A stretch of 36,515 nt of DNA from Microbacterium resistens NBRC 103078 (lineage in GTDB: Bacteria; Actinomycetota; Actinomycetes; Actinomycetales; Microbacteriaceae): positions 1-36,515 of the forward strand of contig NZ_BCRA01000037.1 of the NCBI RefSeq assembly GCF_001552355.1, in the 5' to 3' direction. The position numbers and the translations under genes are program-made. The notes beneath the pieces were generated by a model that saw only the letters and a program-made list of their open reading frames with translations, made no database searches and was not told the origin of the DNA. Of the stretch, positions 26,944 to 35,870 are shown one piece after another; position 1 is the first letter of the stretch; each line of letters begins with the position of its first letter.

Positions 26944-27849
26944 TCACGCCGTGAGCGTCGCCATCACCCGCTCCAAGGCCTCGGCGACGAGGCGCACCGA
27001 CCGGCGCCGCAGGTTCTCCGGCCGTGCGAGGAGGTCGATCATGCGGTTGGTGCTCACCCCCGTGAGCGGACGACGCACGACGCCCGTGGCGTCGGCCACC
27101 ACCGAGGTGTAGCGCGGCAGCATCCCGACGACATCCCCGGCGGCGATGACGGAGGCCGCGACCCCGTAGTCGTTGATCCGATGCACCACGTCGACCGGGC
27201 GGTTCGTGACCGCGGCGATCGCGCGCAGCACGTCGTCGGGGGAGTACCCGGCGCGGCTGGTGACCCACCGCTCGCCGACGACCTCCTCGGGTGCGAGCCG
27301 CGTCCGCGCGGCGAGCGCGTGCGTCGGCGAGAGCGCGACGTCGAGCGGCTCCGCGGCGAGAGGCACCACGCGGATGCCGCTGCGGGGCCAGGGCGGACTG
27401 TGCTCCATGCGATGGGCGAGCACGAGGTCGTACCGCGCAGTGAGCCCGGGGAACTCGCTCTGTGCGACGTCTTCGTCCGTGAACCGCACCGACGGCGCGT
27501 CGCCGCCGCCCAGCTCACGGATGAGCGGGCCGAACAGCGCCTGCGCGGCACTGAGGAATCCGCTCACGGTCACGATCCCGGCGGGCGAGGCCTCGAACCG
27601 GTCCACCGCGTTGCGCGCCGCCGCCATGGCATCGAGCGCCGTGGCTCCGGCCTCGGCGAGAACCTCGCCCGCCGCGGTGAGCACGAGCGTGCGCCCCTGC
27701 CGCCGGGTGAGCGGGGTCGCCACGCCGCGCTGGAGCGCGGCGAGCTGCTGCGAGACGGCGGAGGGGGACACGTGCAGCGCCTCGGCGACAGCGGTCACGC
27801 TCCCGAGCGCTCCGAGCTCCCGGAGGATCTGGAGCTGGTGCAGGTGCAT
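26944..27849 (-). CDS. LysR-family transcription regulator
   Basis: A 301-aa regulator. The winged helix-turn-helix is at residues 1-60 (MHLHQLQILRELGALGSVTAVAEALHVSPSAVSQQLAAL), followed by the periplasmic-binding-protein-like effector domain. The frame is open to 27918, but the ATG at 27849 gives the standard LysR N-terminus and avoids running into the divergent tdh promoter. It is transcribed away from tdh-kbl, the classic arrangement for a LysR protein controlling its divergent neighbour, so threonine or a threonine catabolite is a plausible effector (inference). dcp follows 39 nt downstream on the same strand but has its own -10 box. Confidence 0.9.
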   Translation of the reverse strand: MHLHQLQILRELGALGSVTAVAEALHVSPSAVSQQLAALQRGVATPLTRRQGRTLVLTAAGEVLAEAGATALDAMAAARNAVDRFEASPAGIVTVSGFLSAAQALFGPLIRELGGGDAPSVRFTDEDVAQSEFPGLTARYDLVLAHRMEHSPPWPRSGIRVVPLAAEPLDVALSPTHALAARTRLAPEEVVGERWVTSRAGYSPDDVLRAIAAVTNRPVDVVHRINDYGVAASVIAAGDVVGMLPRYTSVVADATGVVRRPLTGVSTNRMIDLLARPENLRRRSVRLVAEALERVMATLTA

Positions 27850-27896
27850 CGGTCCATCCAAGCACGGATTCCGCATCGGATGAAGCATGACTGAAT

Positions 27897-27930
27897 CGTT
27901 GATCCAGGAACTGGTCATTGATCTTCAACG
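27897..27930 (+). promoter_or_regulatory. Dyad-rich LysR-tdh divergent control region
   Basis: Several nested symmetries occur between the divergent starts: CGTTGA (27897-27902) with TCAACG (27925-27930), CCAG-GAA-CTGG (27904-27914), and TTGA-TCT-TCAA (27918-27928). TTGATC also occurs twice as a direct repeat, at 27899 and 27918. This is the expected place for LysR binding to both promoters. Which dyad is the true site cannot be decided from sequence. Confidence 0.5.
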
Positions 27931-27952
27931 AGCGTCGGGGTGTGATCGGAGC

Positions 27953-28996
27953 ATGAAGGCTCTGTACAAGGACGGCCCGCACGAGGGCCTGGCGCTCGTG
28001 GATCGCCCGGATCCGGTGGCGGGACCGGACGAGGTGGTCATCCGCGTGCTGCGGACCGGCATCTGCGGCACCGATCTGCACATCCGCCGGTGGGACGACT
28101 GGGCGGCTTCCGAGATCCGTGCCCCGCTCATCCCCGGGCACGAGTTCTACGGAGAGGTCGTGGAGGTCGGAGCCCTCGCCCACGACATCAAGGTCGGCGA
28201 CCGGGTATCCGGGGAAGGGCACATCGTGTGCGGGATGTGCCGCAACTGCCGGGCGGGCCGACGCCAGATGTGCATCCGCACGATCGGACTCGGCCTGCAC
28301 CGCGACGGCGCGTTCGCCGAGTACCTCGCTCTGCCCGCGGCGAACGTCTGGGTGCACAACCCGGACGTTCAACCGGAGCTCGGCGCGATCTTCGACCCGC
28401 TCGGCAACGCCGTGCACACCGCGCTCGCGTTCCCCGTCATCGGGGAGGACGTCCTGGTCACCGGCTGCGGCCCGATCGGGCTCATGGCGATCGCCGTCGC
28501 CCGCCACGCCGGGGCGCGATTCATCACCGCCACGGACATCAGCGCCCCGCGGCTGGAGCTGGCACGGGCGATGGGCGCCGACGAGGTCGTGGACGTGTCG
28601 CGCTCCGACGTGCGCGACGCCCAGAAGGCTCTCGGAATGAAGGAGGGCTTCGACGTGGGCTTCGAGATGAGCGGGGCGCCTGCGGCGCTGCCGACCATGA
28701 TCGAGAACATGAACCACGGCGGTCGCATCGCGATGCTGGGGCTGCCCAGCGCGCCCTTCGGCGTGGACTGGGGCAAGATCGTGACGCACATGCTGACGAT
28801 CAAGGGCATCTACGGGCGCGAGATGTTCGAGACCTGGAACGCCATGGGGGCGATGCTCCAGACGAGCCCGGCGCTGCGCGACGCCATCGGCCGGATCATC
28901 GCCGATGTCATCCCGGCCTCGGACTGGGAGCGTGGATTCGACGCCGCCGCATCGGCAGGGACCGGGAAGATCATCCTCGACTGGACGCGGCTCTGA
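27953..28996 (+). CDS. tdh: L-threonine 3-dehydrogenase
   Basis: Zinc-dependent, NAD-using oxidation of L-threonine to 2-amino-3-ketobutyrate. The protein is 347 aa, of the medium-chain dehydrogenase family. Catalytic zinc ligands are Cys38 (GICGTDLHI), His63 and Glu64 (PGHEFYGEV); the structural zinc site is Cys93, Cys96, Cys99 and Cys107. The Rossmann motif is [14 protein letters not shown], and [10 protein letters not shown] and [12 protein letters not shown] are typical of Tdh. The start at MKALYKDG is chosen over the in-frame upstream ATG (27887) because it matches the family N-terminus and a GATCGGAG site precedes it. kbl follows 23 nt downstream and uses the product. Confidence 0.97.
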   Translation: MKALYKDGPHEGLALVDRPDPVAGPDEVVIRVLRTGICGTDLHIRRWDDWAASEIRAPLIPGHEFYGEVVEVGALAHDIKVGDRVSGEGHIVCGMCRNCRAGRRQMCIRTIGLGLHRDGAFAEYLALPAANVWVHNPDVQPELGAIFDPLGNAVHTALAFPVIGEDVLVTGCGPIGLMAIAVARHAGARFITATDISAPRLELARAMGADEVVDVSRSDVRDAQKALGMKEGFDVGFEMSGAPAALPTMIENMNHGGRIAMLGLPSAPFGVDWGKIVTHMLTIKGIYGREMFETWNAMGAMLQTSPALRDAIGRIIADVIPASDWERGFDAAASAGTGKIILDWTRL

Positions 28997-29019
28997 GCCG
29001 CACGACAAGGAGAAACCAC

Positions 29020-30198
<1,179 letters not shown>

Positions 30199-30234
30199 CC
30201 CGGGTCGGCGTCGCGCCGGGCGATCCGTTCCGTC

Positions 30235-30310
30235 GAGACCCCCTCGCACCGCCGAGACCCCCCCTGAAAGACGTATCTCAGAGGGGGTCTCGGTGCGGAG
30301 AGGGGGTCTC
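30235..30310. repeat. Nested inverted repeat between convergent kbl and valS operons
   Basis: A 76-nt self-complementary element. The inner stem pairs 30252-30267 with 30278-30293 (15 of 16 bp) around a 10-nt loop; the outer stem pairs GAGACCCCCTC (30235-30245) with GAGGGGGTCTC (30300-30310) perfectly, with a 6-by-6 internal loop between. The core GAGACCCCC or its complement thus occurs four times. It may act as a bidirectional terminator or be a dispersed palindromic repeat; only one copy lies in this window. Confidence 0.75.
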
Positions 30311-30331
30311 GGCGGAGGAGAGCCGACCGGG

Positions 30332-30595
30332 TCAGTCCTCGAACGGACGGACGACGACCTCGCCGGTCGCGGTGCGCTGGACCTCCCAGCCCGTGTCGAG
30401 CTCGGCGATCGGCCGACCCTCGAGCCAGGTGAGCGTCCACGTGCCCCGCAGGACGTTGAGGGGGCCGGTCGCGAGGCTCAGCGTGCCGTCGGCGACGCTG
30501 CGCGCCTCGGCCTCCGCGATCGCGGGGCGCAGCGCCGCCGGAACGGACGCCGGCGGCTCGGATCCCGCGGCCCAGCGCGTCCCCAGCTGCATCAT
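30332..30595 (-). CDS. Small conserved-looking protein coupled to valS
   Basis: An 87-aa protein whose ATG overlaps the valS stop (ATGA, 4 nt), implying translational coupling. It has an Ala/Pro-rich N-terminal half and a C-terminal half with beta-like character (RGTWTLTWLEGRPIAELDTGWEVQRTATGEVVVRPFED). No signal peptide, membrane helix or known motif is seen. The frame is the only sensible one here and the gene fills the space before the inverted repeat, which supports its reality. Function unknown. Confidence 0.65.
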   Translation of the reverse strand: MMQLGTRWAAGSEPPASVPAALRPAIAEAEARSVADGTLSLATGPLNVLRGTWTLTWLEGRPIAELDTGWEVQRTATGEVVVRPFED

Positions 30596-33198
30596 GACGA
30601 CGCCTCCACGGGGGCCAGCTCGATGTCGGTGACCCTCAGTTCCTCGCCCTCTGCGAGATCGAGCCGGGCGATGCGCCCGACGGCGCGGAGGTCCTCGGCG
30701 GCGGCGCGCAGCGCCTCCAGGCGATCCGCCGGCGCGGAGACGGTCGCGTGCGACACCGGCGTCTTCTGCGAGGCCTTCGCCTCGGTCTTGGCCCGTCGGA
30801 TGCCGATCAGCGCCTCACTCGCGGTCGCCAGCACCGCAGGGTCGCCGTCCGTGCCCAGCGGCGCCGGCCACGCGGCGGTGTGGATCGAGCCCTCCTCGAA
30901 CCAGGACCATGCCTCCTCGGTCGCGAACGACACGATCGGGGCGAGCAGACGCAGCAGCGTGGACAGCGCCAGCCGGAGCGCGAGCGCCGCGGAGGCCTGG
31001 CCGACGTCCGTCCGGTCGTAGGCGCGCTCCTTCACGAGCTCCAGATAGTCGTCGCAGAAGGTCCAGAAGAACGCCTCGGTGATCTCCAGCGCGCGCGCCT
31101 GGTCGTAGTTCTCGTAGGCGGCGGTCGCCTCGACCACGACGCGGTCGAGGGCGGCGAGCATCGAGGCGTCCAGGGCATGCGTGACCTGCGCGCCCTCGGG
31201 CACGGGGAACGAGAGGACGAACTTCGCGGCGTTGAGGATCTTGATCGCCAGGCGGCGGCCGATCTTCACCTGCGTCGGGTTCTGCGGGTCGAAGGCCGCA
31301 TCCATGCCGAGCCGGCTCGACGCGGACCAGTAGCGCACCGCGTCGGACCCGTGGGCGTCGAGGATGTCGGCCGGGGTGACCACGTTGCCCTTCGACTTGG
31401 ACATCTTCTTGCGGTCGGGGTCCACGATGAACCCGGAGATCGCGGCGTTGCGCCACGGCGAGCGGCCGTCCTCCAGGGTGGATCGGAGCATCGTCGAGAA
31501 GAGCCAGGTGCGGATGATGTCCTGCCCCTGCGGTCGCAGGTCGAACGGCGCGACCAGATCCCACAGCTCCTGATCGCGCTGCCAGCCTCCCGCGAGCTGC
31601 GGGGTGAGGGACGAGGTCGCCCAGGTGTCCAGGATGTCCTTCTCCGCGTCGAACCCGCCCGGCACTCCGCGCTGGTCCTCGCGGTACCCGGGCGGGACGT
31701 CGGTGGTGGGGTCGACGGGCAGCGAGGCGAGGTCCGGGGTCAGGACGCGGTCGTAGTCGCGCTCGCCGTTCTCGTCCAGCGCGTACCAGATCGGGATCGG
31801 GACGCCGAAGAACCGCTGGCGCGACACCAGCCAGTCGCCCGTGAGGCCGCCGGTCCAGTTCTCGTAGCGCACGCGCATGAAGTCCGGGTGCCAGGTCAGT
31901 TCCTTGCCGTGGGCGAGGAGCTGATCGCGAAGCGTCTCGTCCCGGGCGCCGTTGCGGATGTACCACTGCCGCGTCGACACGATCTCCAGCGGGCGGTCGC
32001 CCTTCTCGAAGAACTTCACCGCGTGCTGGAAGGGCTTGCCGACGGCCGTCATGGCGCCGGTCTCCTGCAGTTTCTCCACGAGCGCCTTGCGCGCGCTGAA
32101 CACGGTCTTGCCCGCCATGTTCTCGGCGTACCAGGCGCGGGCGTCGTCGTCGGCGACGGCGGCGGGCGCCTCGGCGAGGAACCGGCCGTCCAGTCCGATC
32201 GTGGTCATGTTCGGCAGGGACTCGTCCGCGGCCGTGCGCAGCTCCCGCCACCACACGATGTCGGTCACGTCGCCGAAGGTGCAGACCATCGCCGCGCCCG
32301 TCCCCTTGTCGGGCTGCGCGAGGTGGTGCCCGTGGATCTCGATCTCGGCGCCGAAGAACGGCGTCCGCACTCGGGTGCCGATGAGGTGCTTGTGGGGTCC
32401 CTCGGGGTGCGTCACGATCGCGATGCACGCCGGGAGCAGCTCCGGGCGCGTCGTGTCGATCGCGATCGTCCCGGATCCGTCCGCGAAGGGGAACTCGATC
32501 GTGTGGTAGGCGGCGGGCTGCTCGCGATCCTCGAGCTCGGCCTGCGCGATCGCGGACCGGAAGTCGATGTCCCACAGCGTCGGCGCGAGCGACTGGTAGG
32601 CCTCGCCGCGCTCCAGGTTGCGCAGGAACGCGAGCTGGCTCTGCCGGATCGTGTCGTCGGAGATCGTGCGGTAGGTCTGCGTCCAGTCCACGCTCAGCCC
32701 GAGCTGGCGGAACAGCGCCTCGAACTGCTTCTCGTCCTCGACCGTGAGCCGCTCGCACAGCTCGATGAAGTTGCGTCGGCTGATGGGGAGCTGATCGGCG
32801 GCGCGGCTGGACTTGTTGTCGCCGCCCTCGAACGGGGGAGCGAAGTCGGGGTCGTACGGCAGGGACGGGTCGCAGCGCACGCCGTAGTAGTTCTGCACGC
32901 GGCGCTCGGTGGGAAGCCCGTTGTCGTCCCAGCCCATGGGGTAGAACACGGTCTTGCCGCGCATGCGCTCGAAGCGTGCCTTGATGTCGGTGTGCGTGTA
33001 CGAGAACACGTGGCCGATGTGCAGGCTCCCCGATGCCGTCGGGGGAGGGGTGTCGATCGAGTACACGCCGTCGCGACCGGCCTCGGCGGCGCGGAGGCGG
33101 TCGAACAGGTACGTCCCCTGGTCCGACCAGGTCTGGCCCCACTTCGCTTCGAGTCCTTCGAGGGCGGGCTTGTCGGGGATCGGGCTGGTCGCGGACAT
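30592..33198 (-). CDS. valS: Valyl-tRNA synthetase
   Basis: Class I aminoacyl-tRNA synthetase, 868 aa from the chosen start. Catalytic motifs: HIGH at residues 60-63 (PTASGSLHIGHVFSYTHTD) and KMSKS at about 598-602 (DRKKMSKSKGNVV). The editing (CP1) domain carries TTRPELLPACIAIVTHPE and GTGAAMVCTFGD. The anticodon-binding domain follows, and the C-terminus is short, without a long coiled-coil extension. SSRLGMDAAFDPQ and the overall style suggest the archaeal-like ValS lineage found in some actinobacteria; that is an impression needing a tree. The start at 33198 is chosen over 33228 because GAGGAGACC lies just before it. Confidence 0.96.
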   Translation of the reverse strand: MSATSPIPDKPALEGLEAKWGQTWSDQGTYLFDRLRAAEAGRDGVYSIDTPPPTASGSLHIGHVFSYTHTDIKARFERMRGKTVFYPMGWDDNGLPTERRVQNYYGVRCDPSLPYDPDFAPPFEGGDNKSSRAADQLPISRRNFIELCERLTVEDEKQFEALFRQLGLSVDWTQTYRTISDDTIRQSQLAFLRNLERGEAYQSLAPTLWDIDFRSAIAQAELEDREQPAAYHTIEFPFADGSGTIAIDTTRPELLPACIAIVTHPEGPHKHLIGTRVRTPFFGAEIEIHGHHLAQPDKGTGAAMVCTFGDVTDIVWWRELRTAADESLPNMTTIGLDGRFLAEAPAAVADDDARAWYAENMAGKTVFSARKALVEKLQETGAMTAVGKPFQHAVKFFEKGDRPLEIVSTRQWYIRNGARDETLRDQLLAHGKELTWHPDFMRVRYENWTGGLTGDWLVSRQRFFGVPIPIWYALDENGERDYDRVLTPDLASLPVDPTTDVPPGYREDQRGVPGGFDAEKDILDTWATSSLTPQLAGGWQRDQELWDLVAPFDLRPQGQDIIRTWLFSTMLRSTLEDGRSPWRNAAISGFIVDPDRKKMSKSKGNVVTPADILDAHGSDAVRYWSASSRLGMDAAFDPQNPTQVKIGRRLAIKILNAAKFVLSFPVPEGAQVTHALDASMLAALDRVVVEATAAYENYDQARALEITEAFFWTFCDDYLELVKERAYDRTDVGQASAALALRLALSTLLRLLAPIVSFATEEAWSWFEEGSIHTAAWPAPLGTDGDPAVLATASEALIGIRRAKTEAKASQKTPVSHATVSAPADRLEALRAAAEDLRAVGRIARLDLAEGEELRVTDIELAPVEASS

Positions 33199-33260
33199 GA
33201 AGGTCTCCTCGAGCGATGTATGCGGCACCGTGTGAGCGTGCCTGAGTGTGGATTGCGCCC

Positions 33261-33266
33261 AGTCTA
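33261..33266 (-). promoter_or_regulatory. Putative valS -10 box
   Basis: On the minus strand TAGACT lies about 63 nt upstream of the valS ATG. The leader of roughly 55 nt is too short for a T-box riboswitch and shows no obvious structure. Confidence 0.4.
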
Positions 33267-33300
33267 GCCGCGGGCCGGCGACCGGGCGCGCGACGCCGGG

Positions 33301-34091
33301 CTACTCCCCGTTCTGGTCGCGGTCCGGATCGCCGGCGACCCAGACCGTCGCGGTCCCGAGGCCGAATCGCGCGCACAGTTCCGCGAGGTCGGATCCCGCG
33401 GGAAGCGCCGCGCACGCCGCGGACCAGGCGGCGTCCTCCCGGGGGTCCGGTCGGAGCCCCTGGCGGCGCAGCGCCCTCTCGATCAGGGTCGGGTCGACGC
33501 CCCAGTCCTCGCGGGCGAGGCGCAGATGCTCGTCGACGGCCCTCCGCCGCCGGCGTTGGACGATGATCTGAGGCAGCGACGCCGCTCCCGCCACGGCCGC
33601 CCCGGCGAACGCGACCGTCGTGAGCAGCCCCGAGGCGGCCCGGTCCCCCGCGCCGGGGTCCCGCGCGAGGACCGTGATCGCGCCGGCGGTGATCACCGTG
33701 CACACGAGCGCTGCGGTCTGCACGGTATGGCTCTCGTCGCTGCGCCCGGACCGGAGGGAGGACACCGCGAACGGGAGGGAGGCCAGCGCGGTGAGGACGA
33801 CGAACAGCGTCGCGGTGAGCAGTCTCGCCTCCAGGGCATCGCGCTCACGGGAAGCACGCAGAGGCCGATGACGGACAGCATCATCGGGACCCAGGTGCCA
33901 CCGAGGCCGTCGGCGGCCGGTACGGACGCCTCGGCCTCTCGTCGCCGGGCACGCTCGGCGCGTTCGGCGGCGAGCCTCATGGCAGCGGCGGCCGCCTCGA
34001 CGGCGGCACGCCGGACGCGTTCGCCGCGTTCGCCGACGAGCAGCGGCTTCTCGACGGCGGCGAGATCGGCGGCGGGATCGGAAGCGGGCAT
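33301..34091 (-). pseudogene. Four-helix membrane protein gene interrupted by a 1-nt frameshift
   Basis: Two minus-strand frames join into one sensible protein. The first runs from ATG 34091 (MPASDPAADLAAVEKPLLVG, a charged Ala/Arg helix, then a membrane segment WVPMMLSVIGLCVLP); it then loses hydrophobic character. The second frame takes over with RERDALEARLLTATLFVVLTALASLPFAV and continues through two more helices (about 33620-33720), a basic stretch RRRRRA and a soluble tail, ending at 33301. One additional base in the C-run at 33849-33851 restores a protein of about 263 aa. This may be a real pseudogene, programmed slippage or a sequencing error. Family unknown; it resembles small actinobacterial membrane proteins. 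Confidence 0.65.
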
Positions 34092-34098
34092 CTCCGGC

Positions 34099-34104
34099 TG
34101 TCTA
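34099..34104 (-). promoter_or_regulatory. Putative -10 box of a leaderless transcript
   Basis: On the minus strand TAGACA is followed by 7 nt and then the ATG at 34091. This supports 34091 as the true start of the frameshifted membrane-protein gene. Confidence 0.45.
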
Positions 34105-34181
34105 GGAGAGCGCCGTTTCCGGGCTCCGCAGCGCGTGCGGCATCGAACGGCATAGATCGATCCGGTCCAACAATGCGCCCC

Positions 34182-34187
34182 TAGACT
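34182..34187 (+). promoter_or_regulatory. Putative -10 box of the ABC importer operon
   Basis: TAGACT predicts a transcript start near 34194, leaving a leader of about 44 nt with a CCGAGGA ribosome-binding site before the lipoprotein ATG. No clear -35 or operator is visible. Confidence 0.45.
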
Positions 34188-34237
34188 GGGAGGACCCGTC
34201 ATCGGACGGTTCCGTCCGCTCTTCCCGAGGACTCTTC

Positions 34238-35854
34238 ATGCGCATCTCGCCCCGGCGTCGCCTCCTGCCCCTCCTGGCCGTGTCCGCGGCCGCCGCCCTC
34301 GCGCTCAGCTCCTGCGCCGCTCCGTCCGACGCCGGCGACGGCGCCGGCGAGGTCGTCTGGGGCGTGGACGGCAGTCTGCTGTCCTCCGGGCACATGGATC
34401 CGCAGACGAGCCAGCTGGACATCTCGGCCATGGTGCAGCGCGCGGTGCTCGACTCGCTCGTGTTCCAGAAGCCCGACGGTTCGTTCGTGCCGTGGCTCGC
34501 GACCGAGTGGACGGTCTCGGACGACAGCACCGAGTACACGTTCCAGCTGCGTGACGACGTCGTGTTCCACGACGGCGAGCCGTTCGACGCCGAAGCCGTC
34601 AAGGCGAACTTCGACCGCATCGCCGACCCCGCCACGGAGTCCGCGCAGGCCGCGAACATGCTCGGCGGGGAGTTCTACGCGGGTACCGACGTGGTCGACG
34701 CGCACACCGTGACGGTGCGGTTCTCGCAGCCGTATGCCCCGTTCCTCCAGGCGGCCAGCACCGCTCAGCTCGGGTTCTACTCGCCCAAGGTCCTGGCCTC
34801 CTCCGCCGACGACCTGAAGGCCGGGGGCCCGGGGATCACGGTGGGCACGGGGCCGTTCGAGCTCACCGACTACACGCCGGACCAGGAGATCGTCTACACG
34901 CGCAACGCCGACTACGCCTGGGCGCCGGAGGGTGCCGAGGCTCCAGGGTTCGAGACGCTGCGCGTGCAGATCCTCCCCGAGCCGTCCGTGCGCGTCGGGG
35001 TGGTGTCGTCCGGTGAGGCCGATCTCGTGAGCCAGATCCCGCCGAACCTCGTGTCCGAGGTCGGCGACGACGTGACCGTCGAGGCGCAGGAGGAGCCGGG
35101 GCTGCCGTACTCGCTCTACCTGAACGAGAAGCACGGCGTGTTCGCGGACCAGCGGGTCCGTCAGGCCTTCTCGCGGGCCATCGACATCGACGCGTCCGTC
35201 GAGAAGATCTTCTTCGGCGAGTACCCGCGCGCCTGGAGCATCCTCGGTCCGACGACGCCCGGCTACGACGCCGACCTCGAGGGAACCTGGCCGATGGATC
35301 GCGAGCTGGCGAACCGCCTGCTGGACGAGGCGGGCTGGACCCAGCGCGACGCCGACGGCGTCCGGATGAAGGACGGCGCCCGCCTCTCCGCCCGGTGGAT
35401 CGCGTGGACGCCGGTGCCCGACGACCGGGCGGCGCTGGCCAACGCCATCCAGTCCGATCTCGCCGAGGTGGGCTTCGAGATCCAGCTCGAGAAGCTGGAG
35501 CCCGGCGCCTACAACGAGCAGTACGGGCCGAAGACGTTCGACCTCACGGACTGGAGCTTCTCCGGGGTCGACGCTGATCTGCTCCGGAGCCACCTGCACA
35601 GCGAGGGATTCCAGAACGCGTCCCAGGTCTCGGACCCGCAGATCGACGCCCAGCTCGAGGCGGCCGTCGCCACGACGGACGCCTCGGCCCGGGCCGAGAT
35701 CTACCGGGGTCTTCAGGAGTGGAACGCGGAGCACGTGGCGATCGTGCCGCTCTACGTCCCGTCCAGCGTGACGGCGGTGGGGGAGCGCGTCCAGGGGCTG
35801 GGCTACGACCTCTACGGACGCCCGCTCTTCTTCGGCGTCCGTGTGGCCGACTGA
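34238..35854 (+). CDS. ABC transporter substrate-binding lipoprotein (family 5, peptide/nickel type)
   Basis: Extracellular binding lipoprotein of an oligopeptide, dipeptide or nickel-type importer, 538 aa. The signal peptide has a basic start (MRISPRRR), a hydrophobic core and a lipobox LSSC with lipidated Cys26. The mature protein has SBP_bac_5 features: a WLATEWTVSDD segment, YTFQLRDDVVFHDGEPFDAEAVKANFDRI, VGTGPFELTDY and VRQAFSRAIDID. The ligand cannot be inferred. The permease gene follows within 16 nt, so the two form an operon that continues beyond the window. Confidence 0.94.
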   Translation: MRISPRRRLLPLLAVSAAAALALSSCAAPSDAGDGAGEVVWGVDGSLLSSGHMDPQTSQLDISAMVQRAVLDSLVFQKPDGSFVPWLATEWTVSDDSTEYTFQLRDDVVFHDGEPFDAEAVKANFDRIADPATESAQAANMLGGEFYAGTDVVDAHTVTVRFSQPYAPFLQAASTAQLGFYSPKVLASSADDLKAGGPGITVGTGPFELTDYTPDQEIVYTRNADYAWAPEGAEAPGFETLRVQILPEPSVRVGVVSSGEADLVSQIPPNLVSEVGDDVTVEAQEEPGLPYSLYLNEKHGVFADQRVRQAFSRAIDIDASVEKIFFGEYPRAWSILGPTTPGYDADLEGTWPMDRELANRLLDEAGWTQRDADGVRMKDGARLSARWIAWTPVPDDRAALANAIQSDLAEVGFEIQLEKLEPGAYNEQYGPKTFDLTDWSFSGVDADLLRSHLHSEGFQNASQVSDPQIDAQLEAAVATTDASARAEIYRGLQEWNAEHVAIVPLYVPSSVTAVGERVQGLGYDLYGRPLFFGVRVAD

Positions 35855-35870
35855 CCCGCGCCGACGCGGG

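Noticed and set aside
25090..27894. A 934-residue plus-strand frame antisense to dcp and the LysR gene
   Set aside because: It spans two well-supported minus-strand genes and their intergenic gap and is Arg/Gly/Val-rich without any domain; an artefact of GC-rich coding.
33199..33300. T-box or other riboswitch before valS
   Set aside because: The leader from the predicted start is only about 55 nt and lacks a T-box sequence or specifier loop.
30748..33703. Long frames overlapping valS on both strands (up to 962 residues)
   Set aside because: ValS with HIGH and KMSKS motifs occupies this region. The alternatives are Arg/Pro/Ala-rich shadows.
33693..34202. A separate 169-residue minus-strand gene
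   Set aside because: Its last third becomes Arg/Ser/Pro-rich with no membrane or domain character, while the other frame continues the hydrophobic pattern. One frameshifted gene explains both better.
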